Assembly (NCBI GenBank): GCA_023105745.1 | Contig: JALGQZ010000009.1 | Location: 46,467,967-46,531,966 of the forward strand | From: Austropuccinia psidii | Lineage: Eukaryota; Basidiomycota; Pucciniomycetes; Pucciniales; Sphaerophragmiaceae | Direction: 5' to 3' | DNA: 64,000 bases | In this document: piece by piece, positions 11,540-23,779 of the stretch | Layout of the letters: each line of letters starts with the position of its first letter | Numbering within the stretch: position 1 is the first letter of the stretch | Translations under genes and position numbers: made by a program | Notes under the pieces: generated by a model | What the model was told of the DNA's origin: nothing | The model's input: only the letters and a program-made list of their open reading frames with translations | Databases searched by the model: none

Positions 11540-13386
11540 TGTGAGCCTTAGAGGTAATTTCATATACCCAAAAGACCACAAATACAAAAATAACATATTA
11601 ATATAAAGAAAATAAATTTATTTATATTATTAAAATAAAAATCAAAATATAAATATAAAATTATATTAAAAATAAAAAATTAATTACAATTTAAAAATCA
11701 AAATACATTAAAATTTTGTAAGTATAAAATTACATTTATACTTGAAAAAATTAAGTAAAAATGAAATTTTAACAAAATTGTGAAAAAATAAATAAAGTTG
11801 GAAAAAAGTTAAATAAAAATTATTATAACTTTTTATACAATAAATAAACACATAAAAATTATTTCACCATTGGATTCCTCATAAAAAATCAGGTGGGGTC
11901 ACCTCTGAGTGAAATTCTTGTAACTCAACTCTAAATAAGCTTAAATTAAGTTTTTAGTATTTTCAATACAAAAGTTGAAAATCCTCAAAACTTTAATTTA
12001 ATTAACACCACATGAGGTGTTAACCATCAAATTTTGTGTTAAAATTGAGGTGTTGTGTTTAGTTTAGAAGTTATGATGAATTGAAGTATTTTCAATTGAA
12101 TTCAATTGAAATGTCAAAATGTGCGCGTGTTTTACATAAGTGAACTTTGATTTAAATATGAGGTGTCAATTATTACTGTATTGTACTGTACAATTGATTT
12201 GAATTACATATGTAAATTATGAGTATAATACATGATGAGGAATTAAAGGAAAAATAAATTGGAAAGGTTAAATTTGGGGGAGAAAAGGAACTCCAGCTCT
12301 AACGGGGAGCTAGACCCCCAAATTCCTTGCTGACAGGCGTGGGATGTCAAAATTCACGCAAAAGTTCATCACTTTTGGCCTGGAATTGAGTTACAGGGTC
12401 TGTGAACTCAATTGATGATGAGGTTTTGATACCAACTGGGGTAGTTTTAGCTGTTGCCAAGAGGGTAAAACTACCCTTAAGATAAAACAATCATAGTAGA
12501 AACAGTTTTAACTGGTTTCTACGCCTCTGACACACATTCTGACGTTCTTTGAAGGCTCTAGGCCTGGTATTTCTATAGTAATGGCTGATTTAAGGGTCTA
12601 AAATGGCTAAAAATGGCTAAAAATGGCTTAAACCAGCCCTTTTTGGTCTGAACCAGGGTTCAATGATGCCATAATTGGCTTTTCTGTTGTCAGACTGTTG
12701 TCAGACTGTTTTTCATGACTGACAAGAGTAAATTTCACTTTTGGAGTAAGAGAATTGGTGGCTATAAAAGAATGTCTTCTTTGCCCCACTTTTCTCTTCA
12801 TGTTAGAATCTTTTCCTTTTATTAATTAGTTTAAACACTGTTAAACCAATCAATAAAAGATTCCAACCTCCATTTTTAAATCATTTTAATCCTTTTAACC
12901 ATGTGAAAAAATTATTATAATCATTTTTTGTAACTCTTATAATCATTTTTACCCCTGAACCACCCCAAAAGTGAATTAAAGCATCTTTCATCACTGTAAA
13001 CTTTGTCACTTTGTTTCCAAATTCACTCTGGTCACTTTTGGGCGTGTTTTCTATTTAATATTCTTTTTAAAGACTTTTTTCTTTAATTAATTTCTTGCAG
13101 TTCTTTGCTCAATTAATTCCAATTGAAATTGTTCTTGAAGAAATTTCTTTTGTAGCCTTAAAATATCTCTTGTAGAGTATTTTTTGGATAAATTTTTATT
13201 GTTGGTAAAACAATAAATTTTTATAATATTATTTTTTTATACTAATAAAGTTATAAGCAATAAAATTGGCGTGTTTTCTCTTAAAAATAATATTTCTTAC
13301 TATTTTTAATTGATTTTTACCTTAAAAACTTTGACGACAGGAAAAGTACTTGATTTTTAATCAAAGTTTCATATCCACACCTTACA
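11540..13386 (+). repeat. 3' LTR of gypsy-1 (1847 bp)
   Basis: Matches the 5' LTR end to end with scattered substitutions and an extra segment near 11,665. It is followed by the GTGGC target duplication at 13,387-13,391. Confidence 0.95.
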
Positions 13387-13391
13387 GTGGC

Positions 13392-13801
13392 CAAGGTAAT
13401 GTTTTACAAGAAGTAGAACCCTCAGGGATTCATACCAGGAGATTCAACTTACTTTCATAACTCCCACTCCCCACCAAGCACCATAAACCTGAAATAAATT
13501 GCCATAAATGACTTGAAGTAATGAAAGTCTTGAAAAATTATGATTGGCATAAATTGAAATAATGATAAAGAAAAAAGAAAAGAAAAATAAAGAAAGAAAC
13601 ATTTGGCCATATCTTGATAAGGTCCAAATGGACGGTATTGATGTTGCATGCTTCCTGAACCTGTCAAAAGAATTGAAAAGTGCTCACAAAGTGGCCAAGG
13701 TGATGCTTACAACAAAATATGGGTATAATACTCCCTTAAAGGTGCATGCCAGGAGAGGAACTTACTTTCATAACTTCTTCTCCCCACCAACCACCATAAA
13801 A
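13392..13801 (-). other. 3' untranslated region of gypsy-2 with internal repeats
   Basis: There is no gene. A unit with TGGCCAAGGT, then TTACAA, a CAGG-containing stretch and CACCAACCACCATAAA occurs twice here (about 13,387-13,490 and 13,690-13,800), and related copies occur at about 42,130, 45,030 and 45,285. These repeats belong to the untranslated 3' end of the gypsy-2/gypsy-3 family, read on the minus strand. Confidence 0.55.
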
Positions 13802-16069
13802 TCAAACTTTTGAGGTATTTGGGCTAGGCTTGTTTGAATACAATGAATGGAAATCCTTGACAAGGTCTGGTGATTTGGTAAGGTTGGAAGCTTGTTCCCA
13901 AGTGTTTCTTTCTGGGTCTTCACTGAATCGTTTCCACTCTACAAGATACCATAAATTACCTCTCTTGCGTTTTGAGTCCAGACCCTGAGCCACTTCCCAT
14001 TCTTCTTGCTCCTCCACTAAGACTGGTGGTGGTGGCAGTTGATGTTGATTTGGGATAGTTTAATGCTTCACAGGTTCTAATAAGGACACATGGAATACAG
14101 GGTGAACTGACTTCCATTGCTGAGGCAACTTGAGGTGATATGCATGGCTTCCAATCTTCTTCAGAACTTCAAAAGGTCCCAACCATCTTTTGGATAATTT
14201 CTTGGTGGGTCTTGTTGTCTTGATGTTCTTCAAAGCTAGCCATAATTTGTCCTCAGGTTGGAAATCAGGTGGAATTGCTCTATTTATATCTTCATAATTC
14301 TTGAATCTCCTTATTTCTGACTCTAATTCTTCTTTGACAACATTATGTACTGATTGGAGGTTTGTTTATAACTTTCCAGCAGGTGAATCTTGAGAAATAT
14401 GGATTAAGTCAAAGCTGGGATTTCTTCCATAAATGATGAAAAAAGGTGATTGCCTTGTTGATGAATGTTCTGCAATATAATAGGCAAATTCAGCCATAGG
14501 GATCCAGGTGTACCAGTCATCTTAATGATAGCTGACATACATCCAAAGATACTTTTCTAGAATCTAATTTACCCTCTCTGTCTGTCCATCTGTTTCAGGA
14601 TGAAAAGAATTGAGTCCAAAATGATGAAACAAACAAAGATCCTCTATCACTGACAATACTGACCGGAAGGCCATGCTTGGAAAATACATGACTAATGAAT
14701 ATTTGAGCTAAGTCCAGAGAAGTGATTGTTCCATAAGTTGGAATGAATATTGCCATTTTTGAAAACCTGTCCACAACTACTAGAATTGAGTCAAAGTCAT
14801 TTGACAAGCACAATTGAGTGATAAAGTCCATTGATAAGGAGCTTGAAGAGGCTTGAGTAGTCCAAACCTCTTTGAATGAATGCTCTTGTTTCTTGAACAT
14901 TACTGACATGAGGACACATATTCCTTGATGAATTGATTCATGCCAGCCCAATAATAATCCCTCTTGATGAGCTTGAGGGTCTTCTCCTGGCCAGGATGGC
15001 CAGCCAATGGTGGGTCATGACGCTTTTGAAGAATATTTAGTTGAAGTTCTTCATTTCTTGGGATTACCACTCTATCTTTGAATAATAACAAATTGGCTTG
15101 AGGTTCAAGAGAATAATCTGGAACTGATTCACCTCTTGCTGGTTTCTTGAGTATTTCTTTATAGTCTTTGTCTTGCCATACTTCTTTTTGAATCTTGTCA
15201 ACTGAATCTGAGAATATTTCCACTTTGATTGAGAAGAATCTTGACTCTTGAATTCCATCTTGCTTGATTACTTGATGAAAAATCTGAGGATTCTTGCTGA
15301 TGAAGTCCACCCCCCTCTCTGGGTACACGTCGTCCCAAGGTGACAAGGCATCTGGTAAAGTGGCCAGTCTGCCTGGGTGGTAAGTGATAGTGAAATAAAA
15401 TTCAGAAAGAAACTCAGCCCAACGGGCCTGAAAACCAATGCAAACTTTGGAAGAAATAAAATACTGCAAGGAAGAGTGGTCTGTCAAGACCTCAAAAGAA
15501 TTGGAAAGAAAGAGAAGAAATGCTCTCCAGCGCTTGAGAGCCCAAACTATGCCAAGGAGTTCCTTGTCATGAATTTCATAGTTCAGCTCAGCTGGGAGAG
15601 GTTTGCAACTATCAAATGCAATGGGATGCTTTCCTGAGTCATTCATCTGGCTCAGTACAGCACCCAAGGCATAATCAGAAGCATAAGTATCTAAAATAGT
15701 AGGTAGATAAGGATTGAAATGAGATAAGATAGGAGCAGTAGTGAAAGCTTCTTTGAGTAATTGAAACTGGCTAAGAGCTTCCTCATTGAAGATAAAGGGA
15801 GAATCTTTTTTGGGAAGGGAAGTGAGAGCAGTGATTTTTTTAGAATAATTTTCTATGAAACGGTGATAAAAATTGGCAAAGCCAAGAAAAGATTGAAGAG
15901 CCTTGATGTTTTTGGGCTGAGGCCAATTGAGGATTTGCTGAACGTTTGAAGAATCCATCTTGAGGTCATCACTTGAAACAACATAGCCCAAGTATTCCAC
16001 ACTTGGAGGCTTTGGCAAACAAATTATTGTCCCTCTGTCTTTGAAGGATAGAGGCCACATGTTTGACAT
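13802..16069 (-). pseudogene. Gypsy-2 pol: RT thumb, RNase H, integrase and chromodomain
   Basis: The segment 16,069-14,900 carries the RT C-terminal part (SVEYLGYVVSSDDLKMDSS, LGFANFYHRF), RNase H and the start of the integrase zinc finger (RHDPPLAGHPGQEKT). The first RNase H acid is lost: DTYASDYALG has Tyr where family members have Asp. A frameshift at about 14,950 leads to 14,951-14,595 with integrase core residues SMDFITQ and SDRGSLF. From 14,594 to 14,018 homology is scattered over frames with many stops. The frame 14,017-13,802 holds the chromodomain (LWYLVEWKRFSEDPERNTWE). In an intact element this would be one polyprotein. Confidence 0.85.
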
Positions 16070-17418
16070 GTTCCTCCTCAGAACTGGAAAATACCATAAT
16101 ATTATCTAAATAAACTACAACAAACACATCCAAGAAATCTGCAAATATATCATTCACAGGATTCTGGAAAGAAGCTGGAGCATTGGTAAGGCCAAATGGC
16201 ATAACCAAATACTCAGAACTACCATATTTGGTTCTAAAGGCAGTTAAGTGCTCATCCCCCTCTTTGATTCTCAGGAGATTATATGCACCACACAAATCTA
16301 TCTTGGAGAATATAGTGTAACCATTGAATACGGTAAGAAGCTGGTTCATAGGAGGAACAGGATACCTGTTCTTCTTAGTTACAGAATTGAGTTTGCGGTA
16401 GTCAACAAACAAACAAAGACCTCCATCCTTTTTCTTAATAAAAAGGACAGGTGCTCCCGTTGAACAGGGGCTTGGCCTTATGAAACCTTTCTCTACATTC
16501 TCTGAAATGTAGGCCCATAGTGTTTCTGACTCTTGATTTGATAATGAGTAGATAACACCAATTGGAGGTAAAAGACCCTCCAATTTGATATGATGATCAC
16601 AGGCAGGGTGAGGAGGAAGTTTCTCTGCTTTCACCTTGAAGAATACATCCAAATATTGGTTATAAACAGGAGGGACTACCTTCAACACAGCTTCAATTTC
16701 TTCTGGCTCTTCCTCCTCATCCCACTGATCCTCCAGGGATGCATGAAAGGATAAGGGAGGAAGGTCCATATCCCCTTTAAAGAGATGAAATGAAGATATA
16801 GCAACATCTTCTCAAACATCTTTTATCTCTTGGAAGACTTCATCTATTGATGGAAGTAATTACTGAGAGGGAATGATGGAAGGGAAGGTGTCTTGAGTTC
16901 ACCAACCTGAGGGACACTGTTGACATCAGTGGCAAAGTCATTACTAGTAGAAGGAATAATACCACTAGAATCCTTATGACTAGAGAAATAGGTGATAAGT
17001 CCATTTTTCCAATCAATAATGGCATTAAAATGGTAAAGGAAATCATAGCCCGATATCAGGTCTTCTCCCTTGGGTGAATCTATTATAAAGAAGTCCCATT
17101 CAAAGCTTGGGAAGGAAGGCAAGTCAACTCCCCAATTGGTATAATTGGTGATGAACAAGGCAGGGGATTCATTAGAATCCAGAATGAAAAGAGGAATCTT
17201 TTCAGGGAGCTCTGACAGAGTCAAGGAGTACTTGAGAACAAAATTCTTTGCAATAAAAGAGTTTGTAGCACCAGAATGAATGAGAATACTACAAAAAATA
17301 TCAGAGACAGAAGAGAAAATAAGAAACTTTAAAGATTTCTTGACACTAGTAATCAAATTTCACAATTGTGCTCTTGAAGGAAATAAGTTAGAACCATTGA
17401 ACACATCATGTTCCCCAC
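15969..17418 (-). pseudogene. Gypsy-2 pol: protease and reverse transcriptase fingers/palm
   Basis: The protease part (17,356-16,844) reads ILIHSGATNSFI where retropepsins have Asp-Ser-Gly-Ala, so the catalytic Asp is His. A break near 16,800 separates it from the RT part (16,769-15,969). That part has KKDGGLCLFVDYRKLNSVTK, FSKIDLCGAYNLL, LVMPFGLTNAPASFQ and VVYLDNIMVFS. The second Asp of the YLDD site is Asn. A further frameshift around 16,000-16,069 moves the frame to the next segment. Both the missing catalytic residues and the breaks exclude activity. Confidence 0.85.
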
Positions 17419-18780
17419 TCAGGCTTTTCCCTGCTTGCTAGGGAAGCCTCTTGATGATGACCCAGGCTTGTTCTGAGGTCTCTTGAAGCATTTTTCAATT
17501 GGGTGCTTTCCACCACAATAAGTACACAGCCCCTCTTTAATCCTCCTCTTCTTTTTAGAACTGATTAATTTATTGTCCTTATTGAGGAGAGAAGCATGAG
17601 GCTTGTCCTTTGAAGATTGAAACTGCTTGCCCTTCTTGTTCTTCTTCTGGTGAAGCCTCTTTGAAGATGGCTTTTGAGGAGGCCTAGATTGATTGGATCC
17701 AGTGACAGAAGGCTTCTTCTCTTAATTGCCACCCCTTTCTTTTTGCCTCTCATGATATCTTGTGTCTAATTCTAAAGTGACATCCATAAGTTCTTGAAGA
17801 ATGTCAAAAGTTCCAGGGTGAGAAGCCAACTGATCCAATAATCTTGATGCCAATCCTCTTCTGTAAACATGGATATAAGCTCTTTCCCCCCAATCTCCAA
17901 TTCTTGACATTACGCTTCTGAAATCAGCAATGTACAAGGATACATCACCATTTTCCTTCATCCTCAAATTGTCCGACTCTTGTTCAGCTTTCCTGACTTC
18001 ATTGGGGTCACCAAACGGAGTGGATAATTGAGATTCAAATAATGGCCAATTATTGAGGAGATAAGAAGGGTCTTCATTGGAAATATTTGAGAGATAGGTT
18101 TCAATCCACTTTCCAGCTCTACCAGTAAGAAAAGAAGCTTGGTAAAGAACTTTCTTCCTGTCAGAGAAGAAATTTGCTGGATCATTATGGAAGATTAATT
18201 TACAGGATTGGATAAATCCTCTCAATTTAAGAGCTTGAGTACCATCAAAAGAATCAGGTGCCTTCATGGATGGAGTCTTGAAAGCAGGGGCTTTGGAATT
18301 GTGCCTGGGAGCAACTGCTTGAGTCAGCTGCCCCATGAATTGAGTCATCTGCTCCATCATCTTGAGGAGACTTGGATCAGTTTGAGAGACAAGAGGTTGA
18401 CTAGAAAGGGCTAAATTAGAACCCTGAGGCACCTCTGGAGCATTTTCCAAGGCATCTGCCACTTCAGTCTCCCCAGAATCTTCCTCTTCCACAGACTCTT
18501 CCCCCTCTTCATCTTCAACTTCCCCTAATCTTGCTCTTGCACCTTCAGACATGCCAGGGTAGCCACCCAAAAGAACAGAAAAGGATCTTGATCTTCTAGA
18601 TTTCATTGCACCTCTTCTTGAGGGTGCTGCTCCTTCCATTGGTGGTCTTCTGTCCAAGTTTGCACTCAGTTGATGAACTGATGGTGTGCAGTCAAGAGGA
18701 GCCCTTGCTGTAGGAGTGAGAACAGCTGGAACCTTGTGGGATCTAGTGCTCTTTGCTGGGGGACTTTGCTGAACTGGCAT
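17419..18780 (-). pseudogene. Gypsy-2 gag
   Basis: The likely start is the ATG at 18,780-18,778 (MPVQQSPPAKSTRSHKVP). The upstream in-frame extension to 18,888 is hydrophobic and probably not used. After a Pro/Ser-rich and acidic region comes a retrotrans-gag capsid domain (SFDGTQALKLRGFIQSC, WPLFESQL, FRSVMSRIGDWGERAY). A TAA at 17,722-17,724 interrupts the frame. In the same frame beyond it is the zinc knuckle CTYCGGKHPIEKC (C-X2-C-X3-H-X4-C), and the frame ends at 17,419. So gag is whole except for one nonsense codon. Confidence 0.85.
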
Positions 18781-19441
18781 TATGAACAGAAGTAGAATAA
18801 AAACTTGATGGTATTGAGAACAGAAATCAAAGCTTGGCCAAATCAATAACAATAAAAATCTTGATGAGTATTGAGGAATCAATGCCATTCTTGAGGTGAA
18901 ACAACTTTAATCAATAATGAACAATAAATTCAAATTCAATATCAACAATCTTGAACAATTCAATAATCATTCAATCACTCAATGTCTTCAAGGTCAATTT
19001 GAAGTCTTGAGGAATCAATAAGTCAATCAATATCTTCAGGAATCAAAATCAATCAACAATCAATAATGATTTCTTGAGGATAAATAAGTTATCTTGATGA
19101 ATTCAAAAGTTAATCAAATCAATCCAAATAAGATCCTGACTCGCTGAATCAATAACTCAAATGAATCCCAACTGATAAAAAATTAATAACCAGTCAATAA
19201 CCACTGATAAGACCTGAATGGACAGACAAAGAGAAATTTGATTGGGATAAAATGAAGTGAAATGAGAGGGTCAGCAATGATTAAGAAAGAAGAAGAATCA
19301 ATTTTCATATAAATGAAATGAATGAGATGAAAATTGATGAGAGACAAAATCATAAGATGATTAAAGAGTCATAATTGATGAATGAGAGAAATGAATATAA
19401 ATGAATGAAAAGAAATAATCAATATGAGTTAATTAATTTAA
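18781..19441 (-). other. AT-rich leader of gypsy-2
   Basis: There is no gene. About 550 bp upstream of gag is dominated by CAATAATCAAT and CTTGAGGAAT words, a degenerate low-complexity leader. I see no convincing tRNA primer site next to the LTR edge at 19,442. Confidence 0.5.
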
Positions 19442-22235
19442 TGTCACAGGGGCTCTTCGAAGTGAAGAGGGCCTGGCACTCAGTGAACTGGGACTCACTT
19501 ATGGAGGGGTCAGGATATGGTAAGGGAGAAATACACTTAAGAGTGCAAAGAGAGGAATTACTAAAATAAAGAATATAAGAAAGAAGCAATAAAAGAAATA
19601 AGAGTAAAGAATAGAAGTGTAAGGTTTGTCTATGAAACTCTTGATAATAGCAGAAAATATCAAGAGTACTATGACTGTCCTCAGTAGAAATATATAATAT
19701 AACAAAATATTATAACCACAAATTTAAATATAATTATTAAAAATAATTATATATAGAAAAAATTTTAATTATTATTATAAAAATATAATAATAAAAAAAT
19801 GATAATTATGATAAATTAGAATTATTCTATTATTTTTATAGTCACTGACAGTTATAACAATAAGAAGTGTATAGCTCTTAATGAGACAATTACATGTGGA
19901 AAATATGAATATTAACCACTTATGAATAATATGAATATTATTTATAAAAGAATTAAGACACACACTGTGCAGAAATAATTCTTATAGAATAAAATTCTAT
20001 ATAAAAAACTAATAATAGATAAAAAAGATTTAAAACTTTAGAGAAAACCTACTTATAATATTTATTTCATACAACAAGTCAAACAACAACAGTTATTATA
20101 TTAAATAATAATTATAAGTTAAAAACACGCCAAAAATCAATATTTTTAAAGATAAAACAACTTTTTATAATCAAAATAATGATTAAAGAGTTTTTAAGAG
20201 GAATTTGTGGATTTTTAAAAGATATTGAAGATGATTAATTTTATATAATAAAAATATATTATTGGTGATTACAACAATAATCTAAATTCTATGATTCCAA
20301 TTCTTTAGTTTTAATTAATAAAGAATAAAATAACTTAAGAATAACTTTAAAAATAAAATTTTATATTTAATAAAACTTTACCTGTTTAAATTTCTAATAT
20401 GGTTGGATTGATAATTATTGATGGACAAAAAAAGTAATGAAAAGACTCTTTTTATGTCTTAAGAACAGCTCTTATGATTCATAATGGATATAGAGGGCGT
20501 GCTCAGGTCAAAACTGAAAAACCATGCTTAAAATTAAAGTTCTTAACTTAAGGTAACTTAATTTTAATTCCAATCTGAAGTTATCAGTTTTATTCTTAAC
20601 TCCATGTAGCTTTGCTCCTCATTTAAGCTAATTATTTAAAGTTTTTAATATAAATTAACTTACTTATATTAGAGTTCATCACATGAACAACTTAAAAATA
20701 GAGTTTCAAGCAGAAATCTCTTAAACTCAATTTTTAATTAATTTTTAAAGAACTTATAATTTTCTTTGAGTTTTAATTAAAAGAGTAGCAATACACACCA
20801 AACCTTAAGTTTTGATAAGGTTTTAATGCTTGAAACCTTAAAGTTTTGAGCTTATTTAGGCTTTTTAAGCTTAATTAAGCTTTGAAAGTTCTTAAAACCT
20901 TGAATTTAAGCCTGCATATTGGGATTTACCCTTTGGCAGCTTGAAATTCCTGTCCAAATTGGGATAAAACCAGTTTAAACTTTAATTTTGGATCAAAGTC
21001 TAATCTTGAAGCTTAAACAAGGTTGAAAATTCTCCAATACAGGTGGACAACCTTAATTGAATCCTTGCAGATCCAAAAAGTTGGGTACCCCAGCTCTGTT
21101 TGGTGTTTTTCCTTTGTCCCACCTTTTTGTGTGGATTTTGCCCTTTTATTTATTTAAAGCCATACTATGGCCTTAAACCCTTTTAAATTGAGCTCACGCA
21201 GGATTAACATTCTGTATGGCAAATTCTTAGCCAATTCAGTAAATATACACCACACCTCAATTTCAACTAAAATTTTGGTAAGTTTGCATAAACTATATGC
21301 AACTTTAAATTTAAGCTTATTTAAGCTTAAATTTAACAATTTTAATAAAAATGTTAAAAAAGCTACATTAGTACTGTGAGATTCTTAATTCTTCTAATAA
21401 CATAATAAATAAGTTTTTTTGGGTATAGCACCTTATGGATGTTCCCTAGGTTATTTTTGGTGCAGAATCCAAAAATGACGTAATATTTATAACTTTGTTT
21501 ATCCAAAAAAAAATTATACTTATTTTTTGTTTTTTTTTATTTTAAATTCAATTAAAAAGTCTATTGAAGACAAATTTAAATGTTTATAAAGTTATTTGTG
21601 GCCTTATGGGTATGTTATACATACCTCACAGGCTCACAAGAAGACCCAACCACAAACAAGTCCAAGTTTACTGTTTCAACCTGTCAGAATGAAAAGAGAA
21701 GGTTTAATAAGGATATGACCACCCAGCTCATACTGTACAGGCAAAGAGAGAAAAGGAAACGGCTAACTCAATATTAAATAAATATAATACCCAAAACAAG
21801 GATAATAATATTCATGAAATAATGAATAAACTAAATTAATTAACTGGGGAAAGGTCCCCAGGGGGGAGAAAGAGGGGCTGGTATATGTGAGAATCACCAG
21901 CTCTGATTCAGAGAAAGAATTTTCATGAGAGGATTGAAGGATTGAATTGAGTCTGGCCAATATATGTCCTGTACAGCTGTAAAGAACCTGTACAAGAGGT
22001 TTGGTGAAGTTGAGTGGTCATACAGTTTCATAATGGTGTATCCAAAATGTATTGAGTGAATCCAACCTGTACAGATGTTGACAGGCTGTCTTGAGGTACC
22101 AAGCTGTATGCATGTTTCAGCAAGGAAGATTGCTGAAACTGAACTCTGATGCAGATAGTGGATCTGCTGATTTGAGGTGTTTGAGTGGGTGTATCAATGA
22201 ATACCCTTACCCCTGGTGAGTGGTTGTTACATGAG
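19442..22235 (-). repeat. Truncated 5' LTR of gypsy-2, split by a solo LTR
   Basis: It begins TGTCACAGGGGCTCTT like the LTRs at 26,079 and 40,273, then is interrupted at 19,618-21,643 by a gypsy-1-type solo LTR. It resumes with the matching stretch TGTTTCAACCTGTCAGAATG and the TTAATTAACTGGGGAAA block. It is cut near 22,235, where a gypsy-1-type LTR fragment starts. About half of the expected 1.43 kb is present. Confidence 0.75.
19618..21638 (-). repeat. Solo LTR, gypsy-1-type, target duplication AGAAG
   Basis: This 2021-bp LTR has edges TGTAAGGTTTG and GGCTCACA, which is gypsy-1 LTR architecture in reverse orientation. AGAAG is present at 19,613-19,617 and 21,639-21,643. No gag or pol lies inside, so it arose by LTR-LTR recombination after insertion into the gypsy-2 LTR. 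Apart from scattered AT-rich frames, I see no gene in it. Confidence 0.85.
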
Positions 22236-23667
22236 GTTTTTGAGAGAAATTTAAACAAAACAGTTAAATAAATGTAATAATTGTGTCAAAGATGATGATT
22301 ATAATAAAATTATCTTTGGTCTTTAATAATATGAGAGTTTTATATATAAGTAATAAAGAAATTACCTTTTGATTTAATTATTTAGTGTTTTGTAAGCATC
22401 TGAGGGGAAAATAGAGTAAAAAGGGCTCTATTCCTAGTAAATACCTCCCTTCTAGAGTCCAGGAGGCTTCTAATAGACGTGAATTGATTCTTTCTACTAG
22501 AATTAATCAATATTTTAAGGCTTAGTGATTATTATATTATGATCAAATCATCTTATCTCATTATTACGCCATTATTTAGAGTTATCACTGTAACTTTAAG
22601 TTTGATGACGTCATAGGCTTGGCAGAAGCCTAAACTTTGTGTATTTTATGAGTATTAATTGTAATATAATAGTATTAATCAATTCCATCACTTATATGAC
22701 TGTCAAACCTAAAATAAGATTACAGTGAGTGATCATAAATGATCAGATTTAAGCTTAAACTTTGACCATTAATAACTTTTAGGTTATACACGCTACAGCT
22801 ATTCTGAGAGGGGATTCTGACAGCTTGGAATGTCCTTATTACATTTCCAAGAGCATTTTATTACATCACAAAAAGACTATTTTTGATGATTTTTCTTGTA
22901 ACTCATTGTTTCTGTCAAAATCTAATATTTTAAACTTCAAACCATGATTTCAAGGGGTTATACCTTGAATATTGTAATAAAAAATACGTCATTCTTCAAG
23001 AATGAACCACTAGAGTCTTACTTTCAACCTTTTTTCAAGTTTTTACCATTTTCACAACAAAGTGGTCAACAGCTTTCTTGATTTTGATCAATAATCCATT
23101 ACAGGTTTCTACCTTTATTATAGCTTGTGAAATAAAGCTTATTTCTGTGTTCCTACAGTGATTACATGGTGACTTTTTTTTTGGTTCATCACTCTATCAT
23201 GTATATTTCAAAATATATTAGCTAAAATCCTTGAATATATGCGTTGACCAAAAAAGTGCATATATTCTGCCTAACTCCTTAAGTATTGACTTTGGAGATT
23301 AGCTTCTTAATTGTTTTATGTGTAAACGTTAATGGAAAATGCAATGGTACAATTTATTTCACATGCTGTCTCATTGGTAACTCAAATAATTAAGAATTCA
23401 TGTTTTTTATAAGGTGTTATTACTTATAACTCATTAAATATTAATTTTACAGATATGCCATAAAAATGGTATACATGTATTTTACCATGAGGAATCCAAT
23501 GGTGTGATTTATTTCACATTTTTATTCAGTGGCTTTTAGGTTAAACCAAGTTTTATGCCTATTTATGGCAGTTTTGTAGTTTTAAGGTAATTATGTTTAA
23601 AGGTATAATTATTTTAAATATCTCTTGTGACCTTTTTGGGTATGTGGTTATATCTCAAAGGTTCACA
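22236..23667 (-). repeat. Truncated gypsy-1-type LTR
   Basis: It aligns with 42,680-44,108, including the words TTTAGTGTTTTGTAAGC, CTTCTAGAGTCC and ATATCTCAAAGG. It ends at a GTTCACA edge at 23,667. The other end of the LTR is missing, so no target duplication can be tested. There is no gene. Confidence 0.75.
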
Positions 23668-23758
23668 CACAGGGAATATGCAGGCCAACGTGCTGACTAA
23701 GCGACCTTTGGGACCGGCACTCCAGCAGGCTCTAACTTTTCAGTGTGTAAATGGGTAA
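23668..23758 (+). pseudogene. Copia-3: last 30 codons of a plus-strand copia polyprotein
   Basis: The plus-strand frame reads NMQANVLTKRPLGPALQQAL and then ends in TAA. This corresponds to the C-terminal MQADALTKR block of the copia RNase H region. The rest of the element is gone: the fragment starts exactly where the truncated LTR ends. A G-run (GGGGGGG, 23,773-23,779) follows as the polypurine tract. Confidence 0.75.
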
Positions 23759-23779
23759 CAGCTAAAGTTTTTGGGGGGG

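Larger units (their letters stand above)
3349..13386 (+). mobile_element. Gypsy-1: complete chromodomain-type Ty3/gypsy retrotransposon, coding region broken
   Basis: This is a 10.04-kb element with direct LTRs (3349-5178 and 11,540-13,386) that begin TGTGAGCC and end CTTACA. A primer-site candidate lies 2 bp inside the 5' LTR, a purine tract abuts the 3' LTR, and GTGGC is duplicated at both sides. Order inside is gag, protease, reverse transcriptase, RNase H, integrase, chromodomain-like tail, as in chromoviruses. By eye the LTRs differ by only a few percent, with one insertion of about 18 bp. Several stops and frameshifts in gag and pol mean it cannot make its own proteins, although the RT YIDD and the integrase D-D-E residues remain. 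It inserted into the 3' untranslated region of gypsy-2. Confidence 0.95.
13802..19441 (-). mobile_element. Gypsy-2: minus-strand Ty3/gypsy retrotransposon, decayed
   Basis: Gag (18,780 to 17,419), protease, RT, RNase H, integrase and chromodomain (17,418 to 13,802) follow in order on the minus strand. The upstream LTR begins at 19,442, where its minus-strand end reads ...CCCCTGTGACA. The other LTR is not seen: the 3' untranslated region runs into gypsy-1 and then to about 3190. Three catalytic changes show the copy is dead even without its frameshifts: protease Asp to His, RT YLDD to YLDN, and an RNase H Asp to Tyr. Confidence 0.9.

Noticed and set aside
3349..13386. Gypsy-1 as an element mobilised in trans because it has many stops yet similar LTRs
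   Set aside because: A few percent LTR divergence over 6 kb of coding DNA can by itself produce several stops, so no special mechanism is needed.
13802..17418. RIP-like origin of the gypsy-2 catalytic changes
   Set aside because: The protease Asp-to-His change is a transversion and the RT GAT-to-AAT change is not in a CpG, so these do not fit the TCG pattern.
19618..23667. One 4-kb element between TGTAAGG at 19,618 and TTCACA at 23,667
   Set aside because: An internal LTR end with a perfect AGAAG duplication at 21,638 and resumed gypsy-2 LTR sequence show two separate LTRs.
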